Both the position numbers and the translations under genes were made by a program. From Thermoplasmata archaeon (lineage in GTDB: Archaea; Thermoplasmatota; Thermoplasmata; Thermoplasmatales; Thermoplasmataceae): a stretch of 64,000 bases of DNA. Of this stretch, positions 24,784 through 33,017 are shown piece after piece. Below the pieces are notes generated by a model. That model was not told the origin of the DNA. It ran no database searches and was given only the letters and a program-made list of their open reading frames with translations. The stretch covers positions 42,590 through 106,589 of the forward strand of contig JAKADM010000006.1 in assembly GCA_021820525.1 (NCBI GenBank), read 5' to 3'. How positions within the stretch are numbered: position 1 is the first letter of the stretch; every line of letters begins with the position of its first letter.

Positions 24784-25443
24784 TCATTGAATCAGCTTTA
24801 TCACAAGGCTCCCATATATTATGGAAACGAAGAGATCTATCACAACAATGGCACTGTTTGGAACAACAAAAACAAGTATGAGTACAAATAGAAACAGACC
24901 TGTTGTCGGCTCCTTTCTGTAATATGCCGTAAGGGTATTGGGCATTTCAATGATATTCTGGACAAAACCTTTCTTGTTAACAAGGGATATGATCACGCTT
25001 AAGAGGGCAACTATGGTAAAAAGTGAATCAAATATTCCTCCTAATACCGGTATATAGGTAAGTAAGGTTGAAACAATGGAAATGAACAGTGCTATACCAA
25101 GCACCGATCCGTAAGAACCAAGAGCGTCTGAAAGGGAGCTTCTTATGGAAAAATCACCCGAGTCCACAAGATCCATGGCAGAAAAAGTCTGCCAGAAGAT
25201 TGCAAGAATAATAAAGTAATAGAGGATAAAACTTTCAAGTTCAGAAAAAATCAAAAATTCCAGACGGGCGAGAAATGGATTTCTGGCATCAATTATGTTG
25301 AGAAGGACAAAATTTAAGATTTCATCGGCTATGATATAAAGCACACCTGCAATGATCAGGCCAAAGATGAATGGAAAAATGATCTCCGGTCTTTTTTTAA
25401 CAAGTTCGAACGCAGAAGTCATTGATCTGGATTCGTCAGACAT
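24784..25443 (-). CDS. Polytopic membrane protein of unknown function
   Basis: A 219-residue protein with about 5-6 predicted helices: roughly 22-45, 68-85, 110-133, 136-154 and 180-215. The N-terminus (SAFELVKKRPEIIFPF) resembles the 'K-R-P-x-x-x-x-P' entry seen in DUF4013-like or glycerophosphodiesterase-membrane-domain-like proteins, but the match is weak. It is probably monocistronic. The ATG at 25443 is the first start after upstream stops. Function not assigned. Confidence 0.6.
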   Translation of the reverse strand: MSDESRSMTSAFELVKKRPEIIFPFIFGLIIAGVLYIIADEILNFVLLNIIDARNPFLARLEFLIFSELESFILYYFIILAIFWQTFSAMDLVDSGDFSIRSSLSDALGSYGSVLGIALFISIVSTLLTYIPVLGGIFDSLFTIVALLSVIISLVNKKGFVQNIIEMPNTLTAYYRKEPTTGLFLFVLILVFVVPNSAIVVIDLFVSIIYGSLVIKLIQ

Positions 25444-25490
25444 CCCGGGTCGATTTTTCTATTAGATATATATATTTCTAAAAATGCTCC

Positions 25491-26057
25491 TCATATTTTT
25501 TTATCAATCTCCATATCTACATTCTCAAGCCTTATTATTTCGCAATTTGATATTTTTCTATATCTAAAATCCTCACCTGTTAGAATGTTCAGAAGTATGC
25601 CGATCATGACACCATGGGATACGATGAGCACATTCTCACATTTTCCATTGATGGAATTAAAAAATTCCCTTCCACGCAAAAACTGACTTTCTATGGATTC
25701 CAGACCATTTACTGGAAGGTCTTTTCCAACAATATCCACAATCCCAACGTCCATATTGAGCATTTTTTTTATTTCCTCTGTGGTCTTCCCTTCCATTATG
25801 CCAAGATTCCTCTCCCTCAGCCTTCTATCCTCCATAACCTGTCCTATACCGATGGTTTCTGAAACAATTCTTGCAGTATCCCTGGCACGCCTCAAATCGC
25901 TGGAAAATATGCAATCTATTTTGTAATTTTTAAGCTGTTCAGCAGCCTTTCTGGCCTGCTCCATCCCTGTTTCACTTAGGGGGACATCAGTGTTTCCCTG
26001 CCATCTGCCTGTCCTGTTCCATATAGTCTCCCCATGCCTTAAAAAAATTAGGTTCAT
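25491..26057 (-). CDS. Histidine phosphatase family protein (phosphoglycerate mutase-like)
   Basis: A 188-residue branch-1 histidine phosphatase. LIFLRHGET (phospho-accepting His near 8, Arg near 7) opens the protein, followed by GRWQGNTDVPLSETG and FSSDLRRARDTA (second Arg near 59), with ERNLG-x-MEG (catalytic acid) near 85-93 and VSHG with the second His near 148. This matches cofactor-dependent phosphoglycerate mutase and cobalamin-pathway CobC/broad-specificity phosphatases; the short length favours a phosphatase. Monocistronic or co-transcribed with the downstream membrane-protein gene (47 bp apart). Confidence 0.88.
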   Translation of the reverse strand: MNLIFLRHGETIWNRTGRWQGNTDVPLSETGMEQARKAAEQLKNYKIDCIFSSDLRRARDTARIVSETIGIGQVMEDRRLRERNLGIMEGKTTEEIKKMLNMDVGIVDIVGKDLPVNGLESIESQFLRGREFFNSINGKCENVLIVSHGVMIGILLNILTGEDFRYRKISNCEIIRLENVDMEIDKKI

Positions 26058-26088
26058 TATGATGGTTTATTGGAATAATATTAAAAAA

Positions 26089-26790
26089 TTATTCCTTTCT
26101 AACTGAGAGGCCAAGCCAGAACTTCTCTTCAAGATCTAGAATTCCTTTTGCCCCCTGCATAAACTTTTCTCTTGCCTCGGGATCGCTCTTATGTGTTCCC
26201 AAAACGTCTTCCATTGCCTCCTCATGGTGAGATTCAAGCTCCCTGTGGAATGTGAAGTACTCTATATCTGCATTCTCAAATTCCCTGTGCTTTGGCAAAA
26301 ATTCCCTGAATCCTGACAATATCTTGTCCCACATGGGTATGGCCATGTTTTCAAGGCCAAACTCAGCCCCAAGAGCTTCAAAGTAATCTCCCGCAAAGTA
26401 TTGCCTCATCCCATCTAGCCATGCCTTTGTGGTAGGCAGCTGGGGATTTTTAACAAGAGCCACGGGATCCATGCCTATGGACCTTAAATATTTCCTGTAT
26501 AGAAGTTCGTGCCTTTTGGATGGGTCCATGTCCCCAAGTTCAGATACAAGTATGGTAGTAAGGTTCGCAGCATCATCCTCATAGGGTGTATTTACAAGAA
26601 GAGTTCCTAGTATGGCAGGCCACTCCCGCGTAAAGTGGTAAAACTCCACTGAAAATCTTTTAAATTCCTCTTCGCTAATGTCCCCCCTTGCAAACCTGTC
26701 CAAAAATGGGTTGTTTGTTGCGTTGTGCCTCTTCACATACTTATAGGTGCTCTCATAAAAATTGTCCTCATTAATTCCCTCTGACATCAT
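26089..26790 (-). CDS. Heme-oxygenase-like diiron protein (TenA/PqqC/CADD-like)
   Basis: A helical-bundle protein of about 233 residues in the TenA/PqqC/HDO superfamily. Numbering from the longest ORF, candidate metal ligands are Glu88 and His98 (SELGDMDPSKRH), Glu147 (GAEFGLEN), and the triad His186-x3-Glu190-x2-His193 (FHRELESHH), matching the layout of diiron members such as CADD. A Glu stands where Asp is more usual in the last motif. Known relatives make p-aminobenzoate, oxidise fatty acids or build pyrroloquinoline quinone; which applies is not clear. A TATA-like TTTATAATA lies about 25 nt before an ATGATG pair, so I use 26790 as start; the longest ORF begins at 26802. Confidence 0.75.
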   Translation of the reverse strand: MMSEGINEDNFYESTYKYVKRHNATNNPFLDRFARGDISEEEFKRFSVEFYHFTREWPAILGTLLVNTPYEDDAANLTTILVSELGDMDPSKRHELLYRKYLRSIGMDPVALVKNPQLPTTKAWLDGMRQYFAGDYFEALGAEFGLENMAIPMWDKILSGFREFLPKHREFENADIEYFTFHRELESHHEEAMEDVLGTHKSDPEAREKFMQGAKGILDLEEKFWLGLSVRKE

Positions 26791-26905
26791 AATTATAATC
26801 ATGTTAAAACTATTATAAATAGGTTGCTTCGTTAATATATACCTTCGTGATGTTCTCCTTAATTTCTTTTCATCAGAATGATAATTAATATCAAGGGGAT
26901 CAATT

Positions 26906-28783
26906 TTATTTGTAAAGATCAGTGATCAATATTCTTTCTCCATTTGAAGAACCCTGGAAAGGAAATCCAGTAATATGGATGTAATATCTCCTTTCGTTCT
27001 CCATCATCCGTAAAATATTGGCAACAGGCATGTTCAATCCTTCTTCTAAATGGGAAAAGCTTTTTTTGAACGTCCCCTGGTAAAAATCGGCAGACCATCT
27101 TTTCAGGCCTGAAGCCTCTACATAGTAATATCTTTCGTCCCTTTCCTCTACCAGGGTTATCCTTTCTGGGTTGAAAAAACTGTTTTCTCCCATTGAATCC
27201 ATTTTAGATAGAATTTTCAATACTTTTTCAGAATCAAGAAAAGATCTGTATAATTCTGTCGCTCCATCCCTGGGGCATAAAAATATGAGATCGCTGCGGT
27301 GGTAGTCGCATGCCTTCTTCAGAACCCTTTCAAACCTCATGATGTCAGAAACTTCAATCTCCACAATCACAGGATTTCCTTGAGGAAAGAATATGATATC
27401 TGGCCTGAGGCCATTTATTCTTTCTTCAGTTAGATATTTTATATTCTTCCTCTTCAAATATTCCAGGAATCTTTCCATAATTTTTTCATGAGTTTGAGTT
27501 TCAGGGTATGGTGAATCTGGTTCAAAATTACCCCTTTCTCTTCTTTCTTCAGGCAGGCCATATTTTTCAATGCTTAATTCAATTCTTCCCCTTATTCTAT
27601 TATCTTCTGGAAAAATCTCAATGAGAGGCGGTTTAAAACTTGAGGCTGAAATTCCTCTCCTTGATATGAGATCAATCATTGTTACATTATGCAGAGGACC
27701 GAGCATGATGGATTTGAGTGTTTTTTCCCTGAGCCTTCTATCAGAAATCAGGGATGTAATTTCCCTTGAATCTTCTTCCGACATATTAAAGCAAAATATC
27801 TTACCACAGTTAGAAATAAGACTTTCCCTGAGGTTCTGATCATACTGGCCAAGAAACTGTGATGCGAGGGTTATGAACAATCCAAACTTTCTTCCCTCGC
27901 TGAGTATCTCCGAAACTATGGAAGAGTTTAGATTCTGGGCCTCATCCACAATAACCATTGTTTTCTGAATATTTCCATTCTGAAGAATATCGTTCCATAT
28001 TCTGTTAAGAATCATGGAAGATATAATTCTTGCCTGCTGAATTGAGAATCTTGTCTTTGATACATCCACAATTATGAGTTTTCCACCTTGTTTCAGTTCA
28101 TTTACAATTTCAACGCTTTCTTCCCTTGAGGATATGAAGGATGAGATATTTTCATCCGATATTATGGGAAATATTTTGTTTACCGTGCTCATGGAATATT
28201 CAATCCATGAATCCCAGTTTTTTGTTAAATTTAAGAGTATGGTTGAGGCATCACTGGAAGAGTTTTTTCTCAGCTCAATCATCATCTTTCTATCTGTTAT
28301 CAACTGAAGAAATTCTCTGAGTGTTGGTTCGCTGTACTGCCTCACATATTCTCTTAAGACTGCAGTAAATATGGTTTGAAGCCGGGGTCCCCAGGTTCCA
28401 CCTGAAAGTGAGTTTTCTTTGGAAAATATCTGGGATAGAAGGTAAAGGGATATAGACGAATCCCTTGCGCCCTTCAGCACATTTATTTTAATCTTCCTGT
28501 TCCCTGAATTTGTCTTTGGAGACAGATATATGAGGTCCATATGGCTGCATATTTCAATTACTTCGCCCGCCAGAATTCCATGAAAATCTATCAGAATGAT
28601 ATTTGCTCCATCCATTTTGCCTATGTGCGATGCAAGGTTCTTAATAAAATTGGATTTTCCGGTTCCAGTCCTTCCAAGAATCAGAGTGTGGAACATGAGG
28701 TTCATGTTCCTGAAGGAGTCTGTATTTTCGCGTATTTCTTCCTGTTCATTCTTCCCAGAGCCAATGGAATAGCGGAATGGCAA
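26906..28783 (-). CDS. HerA/conjugative-type (TraG/VirB4-like) ATPase fused to a PD-(D/E)XK-like domain
   Basis: A 625-residue protein. Residues 30-380 are a HerA/FtsK-superfamily ATPase: Walker A GRTGTGKS at 37-44, an ILIDFHG strand near 64, LIIVDVSKTRF near 237, Walker B VIVDEAQN at 277-284, and SEGRKFGLFITLASQ at 295-309, the stretch typical of conjugative coupling and transfer ATPases. Residues 430-505 look like a restriction-type nuclease core: Glu437, Asp462 (GLRPDIIFF), and Glu475-Ile-Glu477 (VIVEIEV), with the second acid replacing the usual Lys. About 100 further residues are unassigned. It starts with TTG, 3 nt after the stop of the partner gene. No relaxase, pilin or integrase is nearby, so it is unlikely to be ordinary conjugation. 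Confidence 0.75.
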   Translation of the reverse strand: MPFRYSIGSGKNEQEEIRENTDSFRNMNLMFHTLILGRTGTGKSNFIKNLASHIGKMDGANIILIDFHGILAGEVIEICSHMDLIYLSPKTNSGNRKIKINVLKGARDSSISLYLLSQIFSKENSLSGGTWGPRLQTIFTAVLREYVRQYSEPTLREFLQLITDRKMMIELRKNSSSDASTILLNLTKNWDSWIEYSMSTVNKIFPIISDENISSFISSREESVEIVNELKQGGKLIIVDVSKTRFSIQQARIISSMILNRIWNDILQNGNIQKTMVIVDEAQNLNSSIVSEILSEGRKFGLFITLASQFLGQYDQNLRESLISNCGKIFCFNMSEEDSREITSLISDRRLREKTLKSIMLGPLHNVTMIDLISRRGISASSFKPPLIEIFPEDNRIRGRIELSIEKYGLPEERRERGNFEPDSPYPETQTHEKIMERFLEYLKRKNIKYLTEERINGLRPDIIFFPQGNPVIVEIEVSDIMRFERVLKKACDYHRSDLIFLCPRDGATELYRSFLDSEKVLKILSKMDSMGENSFFNPERITLVEERDERYYYVEASGLKRWSADFYQGTFKKSFSHLEEGLNMPVANILRMMENERRYYIHITGFPFQGSSNGERILITDLYK

Positions 28784-28786
28784 TAA

Positions 28787-29680
28787 TCAGGGGAAAGTTT
28801 CAAACAAATTTAATTTTTCTATAATATCCACATATTTCCACAAATCTCCCATTGTAAGGTATGGAATGGTAACTGTGCATATTTTTTCGCTGTTTTCACG
28901 CCTAATAATAGCAGGGCCTGATTCAGAGAGGAGGTATAATGCCCACTCATTAAATCTGGAGACCTCAGTGAAAAGATCACCTTCTGTATCATAAGAATAA
29001 TAAAGGTTCTTTATCCCTGTATTTTTAAGCGCCCTATCAACCCAAAGGTAATCCCCTTCCACACTTCTGTATATATCAATTCTTTCCAGATTTCCAAAGG
29101 TTCCCGACGAATCAGGGTAATAATCGCCTATTCTTTCCTCCTTGCTGTCCTGCCATTCCATGTTTCCTATTCTTTCCTCCTCAAACCATCCATTCATCTT
29201 TTTTCCAGCGTAGAATGAAAGTCTGTAGAATTTTTCACCCAGTGGCTTAATCCTTATGCCTTCCAGTATTTCCCTTATTTTTTCCGAGAAATCGCTATTT
29301 GACCTCATTTCAACGGTTAGCCCAGAAGTGCTGAAAGATGCGGCATATCTTCCAAGATAATCCTTTCCATAGAATAGGGGTTTGAATTTACCATCCAGTT
29401 CAACAACGGTCCTCCACAGGTTGGAGTATGAACTGGATGAGGTTTTCATCAAATTCTTTGGAAATCCGTAATAGTACCAGTCCATAAAAAATTCCTTTGA
29501 TGATATTTGAATACCCTCAATCTCAAAGTTTTCAACAATGGTTGTATGCCTTTTTTCATCAACTCTCAGGGAAATCTCTTCTGTATGTGGGGAAAATATG
29601 CAGTAAGGAAAGGGCAGTTTTAATGTATTCAGTTCCTTGACAGAATAATTACGAATCAGAGGAATGCACCCTGTTTTCAA
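28787..29680 (-). CDS. Unrecognised protein, translationally linked partner of the HerA-like ATPase
   Basis: A 297-residue soluble protein with no signal peptide or membrane helix; alpha/beta mixture rich in aromatic residues (WYYYGFP, YYSYDTEGD). A short internal echo, EERIGNMEWQ and EERIGDYYP (about 180-200), is seen. I do not recognise any family. It starts with a TTG inside the 3' end of the FAH-family gene (32-nt overlap) behind TAGGAAA, and its stop is 3 nt before the TTG of the ATPase gene, so all three are one transcript. The tight link to the ATPase suggests a complex or shared pathway; this is inference. Confidence 0.65.
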   Translation of the reverse strand: MKTGCIPLIRNYSVKELNTLKLPFPYCIFSPHTEEISLRVDEKRHTTIVENFEIEGIQISSKEFFMDWYYYGFPKNLMKTSSSSYSNLWRTVVELDGKFKPLFYGKDYLGRYAASFSTSGLTVEMRSNSDFSEKIREILEGIRIKPLGEKFYRLSFYAGKKMNGWFEEERIGNMEWQDSKEERIGDYYPDSSGTFGNLERIDIYRSVEGDYLWVDRALKNTGIKNLYYSYDTEGDLFTEVSRFNEWALYLLSESGPAIIRRENSEKICTVTIPYLTMGDLWKYVDIIEKLNLFETFP

Positions 29681-30473
29681 TTTTTCCTATGAGATCTGAC
29701 CTTACCGATACAATATCTCCATCCTTTAAAAATGGAAACTTGCCTGAGGCGGCAGCACCGGATGGCGTTCCGCTCAGAATCATATCACCGGGATACAGGG
29801 TTATTTCCCTGCTCAAATATTCAATCATCTGTGAAAAGGAAAAGATCATATCATCTGTATTTCCGATCTGTCTCTTCTCACCGTTTACCTCTGTTATTAT
29901 GTTGAAGTTTTCTTCATCACCAACGTACAGCGTGGATGACACTGGCAGGAAACTGTCAGCTGCCTTTCCCATTATCCAGTTCTTTCCAAGGTTTGGAGAA
30001 AATTGATTCTGAAGGTCCCTGGCACTGACATCATTCACAACCACATAGGCACCTATGGAATTTTTCGCTTCTTCCATATTCCCATTCTTAATTTTCTTGC
30101 CTATGATCGCTGCGATTTCCCCTTCGTAATCAAGCTTCTGGATACCTTCTGGCCTTATAATATGGCCATTATAGGATGTAATTGTGGAGGGGAATTTAGG
30201 AAAGAAGTATGGAAAATCAGGGGTTTTTTGATTTGTTTCACTGGAATGCTCCCTGAAATTTAACGCAGGGCATAGTATTTTTGAGGGATTTACCGGAATG
30301 ATAGTTTCAAAGGAATCAACAACGATACCATCCTTCTGAATTTTTTCAATTCCTTTGCGCGTGTCAGAGTAAAAATGGTTTATATCCACCTCCCTTACAT
30401 CTTTCCTTATGTTTTTTCCTTCAACAATTGCAGGAAATATCTTTCCATTCTCCTTAATAAAACAGATTTGCAT
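29649..30473 (-). CDS. Fumarylacetoacetate hydrolase (FAH) family protein
   Basis: A 274-residue protein of the FAH superfamily, which cleaves or hydrates oxo-acids such as acylpyruvates or 2-hydroxyhepta-2,4-diene-1,7-dioates. Typical features are the short N-terminal domain, then LDYEGEIAAIIGKK (Glu metal ligands near 112-114), VVNDVSARDLQ (near 148), WIMGKAADSFLPV (near 165, Lys of the active site), and the LSGTPSGAA turn near 236. Substrate unknown. It begins 10 bp after the stop of the membrane-protein gene and overlaps the unknown gene, so it may be part of the long minus-strand operon. Confidence 0.88.
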   Translation of the reverse strand: MQICFIKENGKIFPAIVEGKNIRKDVREVDINHFYSDTRKGIEKIQKDGIVVDSFETIIPVNPSKILCPALNFREHSSETNQKTPDFPYFFPKFPSTITSYNGHIIRPEGIQKLDYEGEIAAIIGKKIKNGNMEEAKNSIGAYVVVNDVSARDLQNQFSPNLGKNWIMGKAADSFLPVSSTLYVGDEENFNIITEVNGEKRQIGNTDDMIFSFSQMIEYLSREITLYPGDMILSGTPSGAAASGKFPFLKDGDIVSVRSDLIGKIENRVHSSDS

Positions 30474-30483
30474 TGTGGTATAT

Positions 30484-31935
30484 TTAAAAAAGCGTATTTA
30501 CATTTTCTTTTGTTCTTTCATGCTGGCTGAATATGGAATAGTTTGTTATGAACCACATAAAGGGCAGGGATATTCCAAGAAGTACAAGTGAAAATATCTC
30601 CTGAGTGACGAGATTATATATGGGCCATATTACGCTTTCTGTCACAACAGAATAATAGAGAACGATAACAAAAATTACAGGGAACATGCCTGCTGCATAT
30701 TCCATTGCTATGACCCTGTCGTACCTATTAAAACTCAAGATAAGCACGGAAAAAACCAGGCCAGCTAAAATGGAAACAATTCCCATAATTGAAAACAGAA
30801 TTCCGCTGCTCACGGTTGAAATAAGGACCTGAGGAACATACCAGATTACCATTGCTATCAGCAAAAAAATTATCATGGAAATTGTGGTAATTTTCCCCTG
30901 CCTGATATGGAATCCGGCAAATTCCAGAATGTTAAAAAATATGTAGGATGAAATTACAAAAACACCCACACTTGTTCCAAAATAGAAGAAAAGATTGCTT
31001 TGAAGTCCAAATGTTGTTCCGGTGGTAATAAAAACAGGTATAAAGAGAATGCCCCCAACAGACAAAATTATACCTACCCTGTTTACCGGATTTGAGGTCC
31101 ATAATTTTTTGAAAATCCTGCTTTCTCCACTCCTTTCAATAATCTGAATGAAAATGAAGGTAAGCAATGAAAGGATCAGGCTTTCTAATATGATTGGTAT
31201 GGATATTATCCCCAAAATTTCCGCACCTATTGCAGGCACTACTGAGGTAGTTGTTTCACACTGGCAGGATAGGATTGAAAAGGAAGCTGATGTAAGGCCA
31301 AAGGCCTCGCTTTTAACGTTTTTACTTTCTCTGGAAATTTCAATAATCTTCCTCGAATTCTCCATGAGCAAAAACCCCAGGGTCAAAATTATGAATACAT
31401 ATTGGTAGCTGACAGTGAAAATAAAAAAACTTTGCGAGAAAATTACAATTCCATCTTTAAAAAAGAGTGGAATCCCTGAATAACTTACGTCGTTGGAAAT
31501 ATTTGAAATTAATATGTTGCTGATATGCTCCAGACTGTCGAAGCGCATGAGGGATGATATGAAAAACATGATGGTGCCGTAAAAGATATAGGCAATCCTG
31601 TAGTATTTTCTTCTTACGCTTCCCAGAATATACCTGAGTCCAGATGCAACGGAAATTATCTGAAGTAAGAGTACATATAATTCTGTAAAGTCAAGAAGTA
31701 TGGAGATTATTACTCCAATAAGGAATATGGAGATGAAATATCCAGAAAAAATTGGGTTTATCCTTGGAACTATGATTTCAACAATTGGCATTAGGCAAAG
31801 GAGAATGAGGAATGAAAAGAACAGTTCAGATGTTCCAAATGAATAAATGGGTATACTGGAATCTAAAAGCAAAATAAGGGAAATTATGTAAAAAACAAGC
31901 GAAATGACAGGAAGAAAGTTTAGGGAAATTTTCAT
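30484..31935 (-). CDS. Large polytopic membrane protein, transporter-like, unknown family
   Basis: With ATG at 31935 the product is 483 residues and has about 12-14 hydrophobic helices with few loops. That ATG overlaps the stop of the VIT1/CCC1-like gene (ATGA) and is preferred over a start 69 nt upstream inside that gene. A distinctive segment in the middle, SILSCQCETTTSVVPAIGAEILG, places two cysteines and an acidic residue at a membrane edge with a following PAIGAE turn, as in a substrate or metal site. No family is recognised. Being coupled to a DUF211 protein and a VIT1/CCC1-like protein, a metal-related transport role is possible. Confidence 0.65.
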   Translation of the reverse strand: MKISLNFLPVISLVFYIISLILLLDSSIPIYSFGTSELFFSFLILLCLMPIVEIIVPRINPIFSGYFISIFLIGVIISILLDFTELYVLLLQIISVASGLRYILGSVRRKYYRIAYIFYGTIMFFISSLMRFDSLEHISNILISNISNDVSYSGIPLFFKDGIVIFSQSFFIFTVSYQYVFIILTLGFLLMENSRKIIEISRESKNVKSEAFGLTSASFSILSCQCETTTSVVPAIGAEILGIISIPIILESLILSLLTFIFIQIIERSGESRIFKKLWTSNPVNRVGIILSVGGILFIPVFITTGTTFGLQSNLFFYFGTSVGVFVISSYIFFNILEFAGFHIRQGKITTISMIIFLLIAMVIWYVPQVLISTVSSGILFSIMGIVSILAGLVFSVLILSFNRYDRVIAMEYAAGMFPVIFVIVLYYSVVTESVIWPIYNLVTQEIFSLVLLGISLPFMWFITNYSIFSQHERTKENVNTLF

Positions 31936-32453
31936 GCAATTACCTCTATAAAGAACCCAAGAATGGTAAGGGATAGGCCCAAAATCACCAGTGATATGGA
32001 CCACAGAATCATTCTACCGCCTGATCTTCTTCCAAGAGCCATTCCGAGCACTATCAGTGTTATATAGGAAAGGGCTGGAGATAGAAAATGGTACTTCGGG
32101 ATCAGTGTGAATGAAAGAAGGGGGATTGATGCACCAACAAAACCCATAACAAGAGATATGGCGCCACCCTTAAACGCATCAAAAAAGATCTCTCTGTTAA
32201 TCCTTGCACTTATCCTTGATTTTCCCTGTGGCCTTAAATGTCTGTAAACTATAGCATCCTCAGCCCTTAATCTTCCATATTCAGCCACGAGATAACTGGA
32301 CGCACCTACCACTGATGACCCCAAAGCGATCCTGAGTGCAAAATCGCTGGAAATCAAATTATCCTGTAGAATAGCTCTGCTAGCAATCATAAGGGCTGTT
32401 ATTAGACCGTCTATTGTACCAATGGTAAATGCGAATTCCAGATCAGAGTTCAC
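31932..32453 (-). CDS. VIT1/CCC1-like small membrane protein
   Basis: A 173-residue membrane protein with about four helices. The N-terminus (FTIGTIDGLITALMIASRAIL) resembles the 'G-x-x-D-G-x-x-T' first helix of VIT1/CCC1 iron/manganese transporters, and a cytoplasmic basic segment (EYGRLRAEDAIVYRHLRPQGKSR) follows helix 2. The first helix signature supports the family, but overall length is short. GTG start overlaps the DUF211 stop by 4 nt. Pairing of DUF211 with VIT-like proteins occurs in other archaea as far as I recall. Metal substrate unproven. Confidence 0.6.
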   Translation of the reverse strand: MNSDLEFAFTIGTIDGLITALMIASRAILQDNLISSDFALRIALGSSVVGASSYLVAEYGRLRAEDAIVYRHLRPQGKSRISARINREIFFDAFKGGAISLVMGFVGASIPLLSFTLIPKYHFLSPALSYITLIVLGMALGRRSGGRMILWSISLVILGLSLTILGFFIEVIA

Positions 32454-32734
32454 TGATAACGCCTGATGTTCTCAACCAACTTACTACCCACAGCAATTTC
32501 ATCCACAGAATGAACAACAGCTCCTGTGGCGTCTATTCTCTTAACAATCTCTTCAAAATTCATATTTGCTCCTTCGATTGTTATGTTGGTTCCCATTGTT
32601 TCCATATCAATCTCAGTCACACTGATATTCACTCCCTCAACTCCCTTCACAGAACTTATGGCTTCAGAAAGCTCCAGAAGGCTGGGTCTGTTTAAGCCCT
32701 TCCCCACATCCAGAATTAACCTCCGTATGTTCAT
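32450..32734 (-). CDS. DUF211 family protein
   Basis: A 94-residue ferredoxin-like-fold protein. It opens MNIRRLILDVGKG and continues with GVEGVNISVTEIDMETMGTNITIEG and VVHSVDEIAVGSKLVE, which are the DUF211 landmarks ('R-R-x-x-L-D-V', 'G-V-x-x-V-N-I-x-x-x-E-I-D-x-E-T', 'H-S-x-D-E'). Structures of this archaeal family show a beta-alpha-beta oligomer; the function is not established. It is first in the minus-strand operon, and its stop overlaps the next GTG. The regular histidine and acidic residues would suit metal sensing, but this is inference. Confidence 0.88.
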   Translation of the reverse strand: MNIRRLILDVGKGLNRPSLLELSEAISSVKGVEGVNISVTEIDMETMGTNITIEGANMNFEEIVKRIDATGAVVHSVDEIAVGSKLVENIRRYQ

Positions 32735-32915
32735 ACATTTATTCCTCTGAAATACATTTCACCTTATTACTGATTTTTTATAAATCTTATGAATGGTAAA
32801 GATACATTATTTCTTTAAACCTTCATTTATGATATTTTAAGTTCTTTCGGTGAGATTTTGTATTAAATGCCATTTAATAAGGACAAAACTAAATATATGG
32901 AGGAAATTACAAACA

Positions 32916-33014
32916 ATGGAAGACAGGAGAAAGCAAATGATCATTATAATGCTTCTTGTCATAATGATGTCAGCCATAATGTTTTATGTATCTTACCTGA
33001 ATACATCCGCGTAG
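32916..33014 (+). CDS. Small single-helix membrane protein, 32 residues
   Basis: ATG 32916, TAG 33012-33014. The product has a charged start (MEDRRKQ) followed by one hydrophobic helix (MIIIMLLVIMMSAIMFYVSY) and a short polar tail, the classic N-in single-span layout. GGAGG lies 13 nt upstream. Its stop is 3 nt before the CinA-like ATG, suggesting translational coupling. A longer overlapping ORF in another frame begins at 32867 but has random-looking composition. The family is unknown. Confidence 0.55.
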   Translation: MEDRRKQMIIIMLLVIMMSAIMFYVSYLNTSA

Positions 33015-33017
33015 ATT

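Noticed and set aside
26906..28783. Conjugative element or integrated plasmid around the TraG/VirB4-like ATPase
   Set aside because: No relaxase, pilin, integrase, tRNA target or attachment repeats in the flanks; neighbours are metabolic genes.
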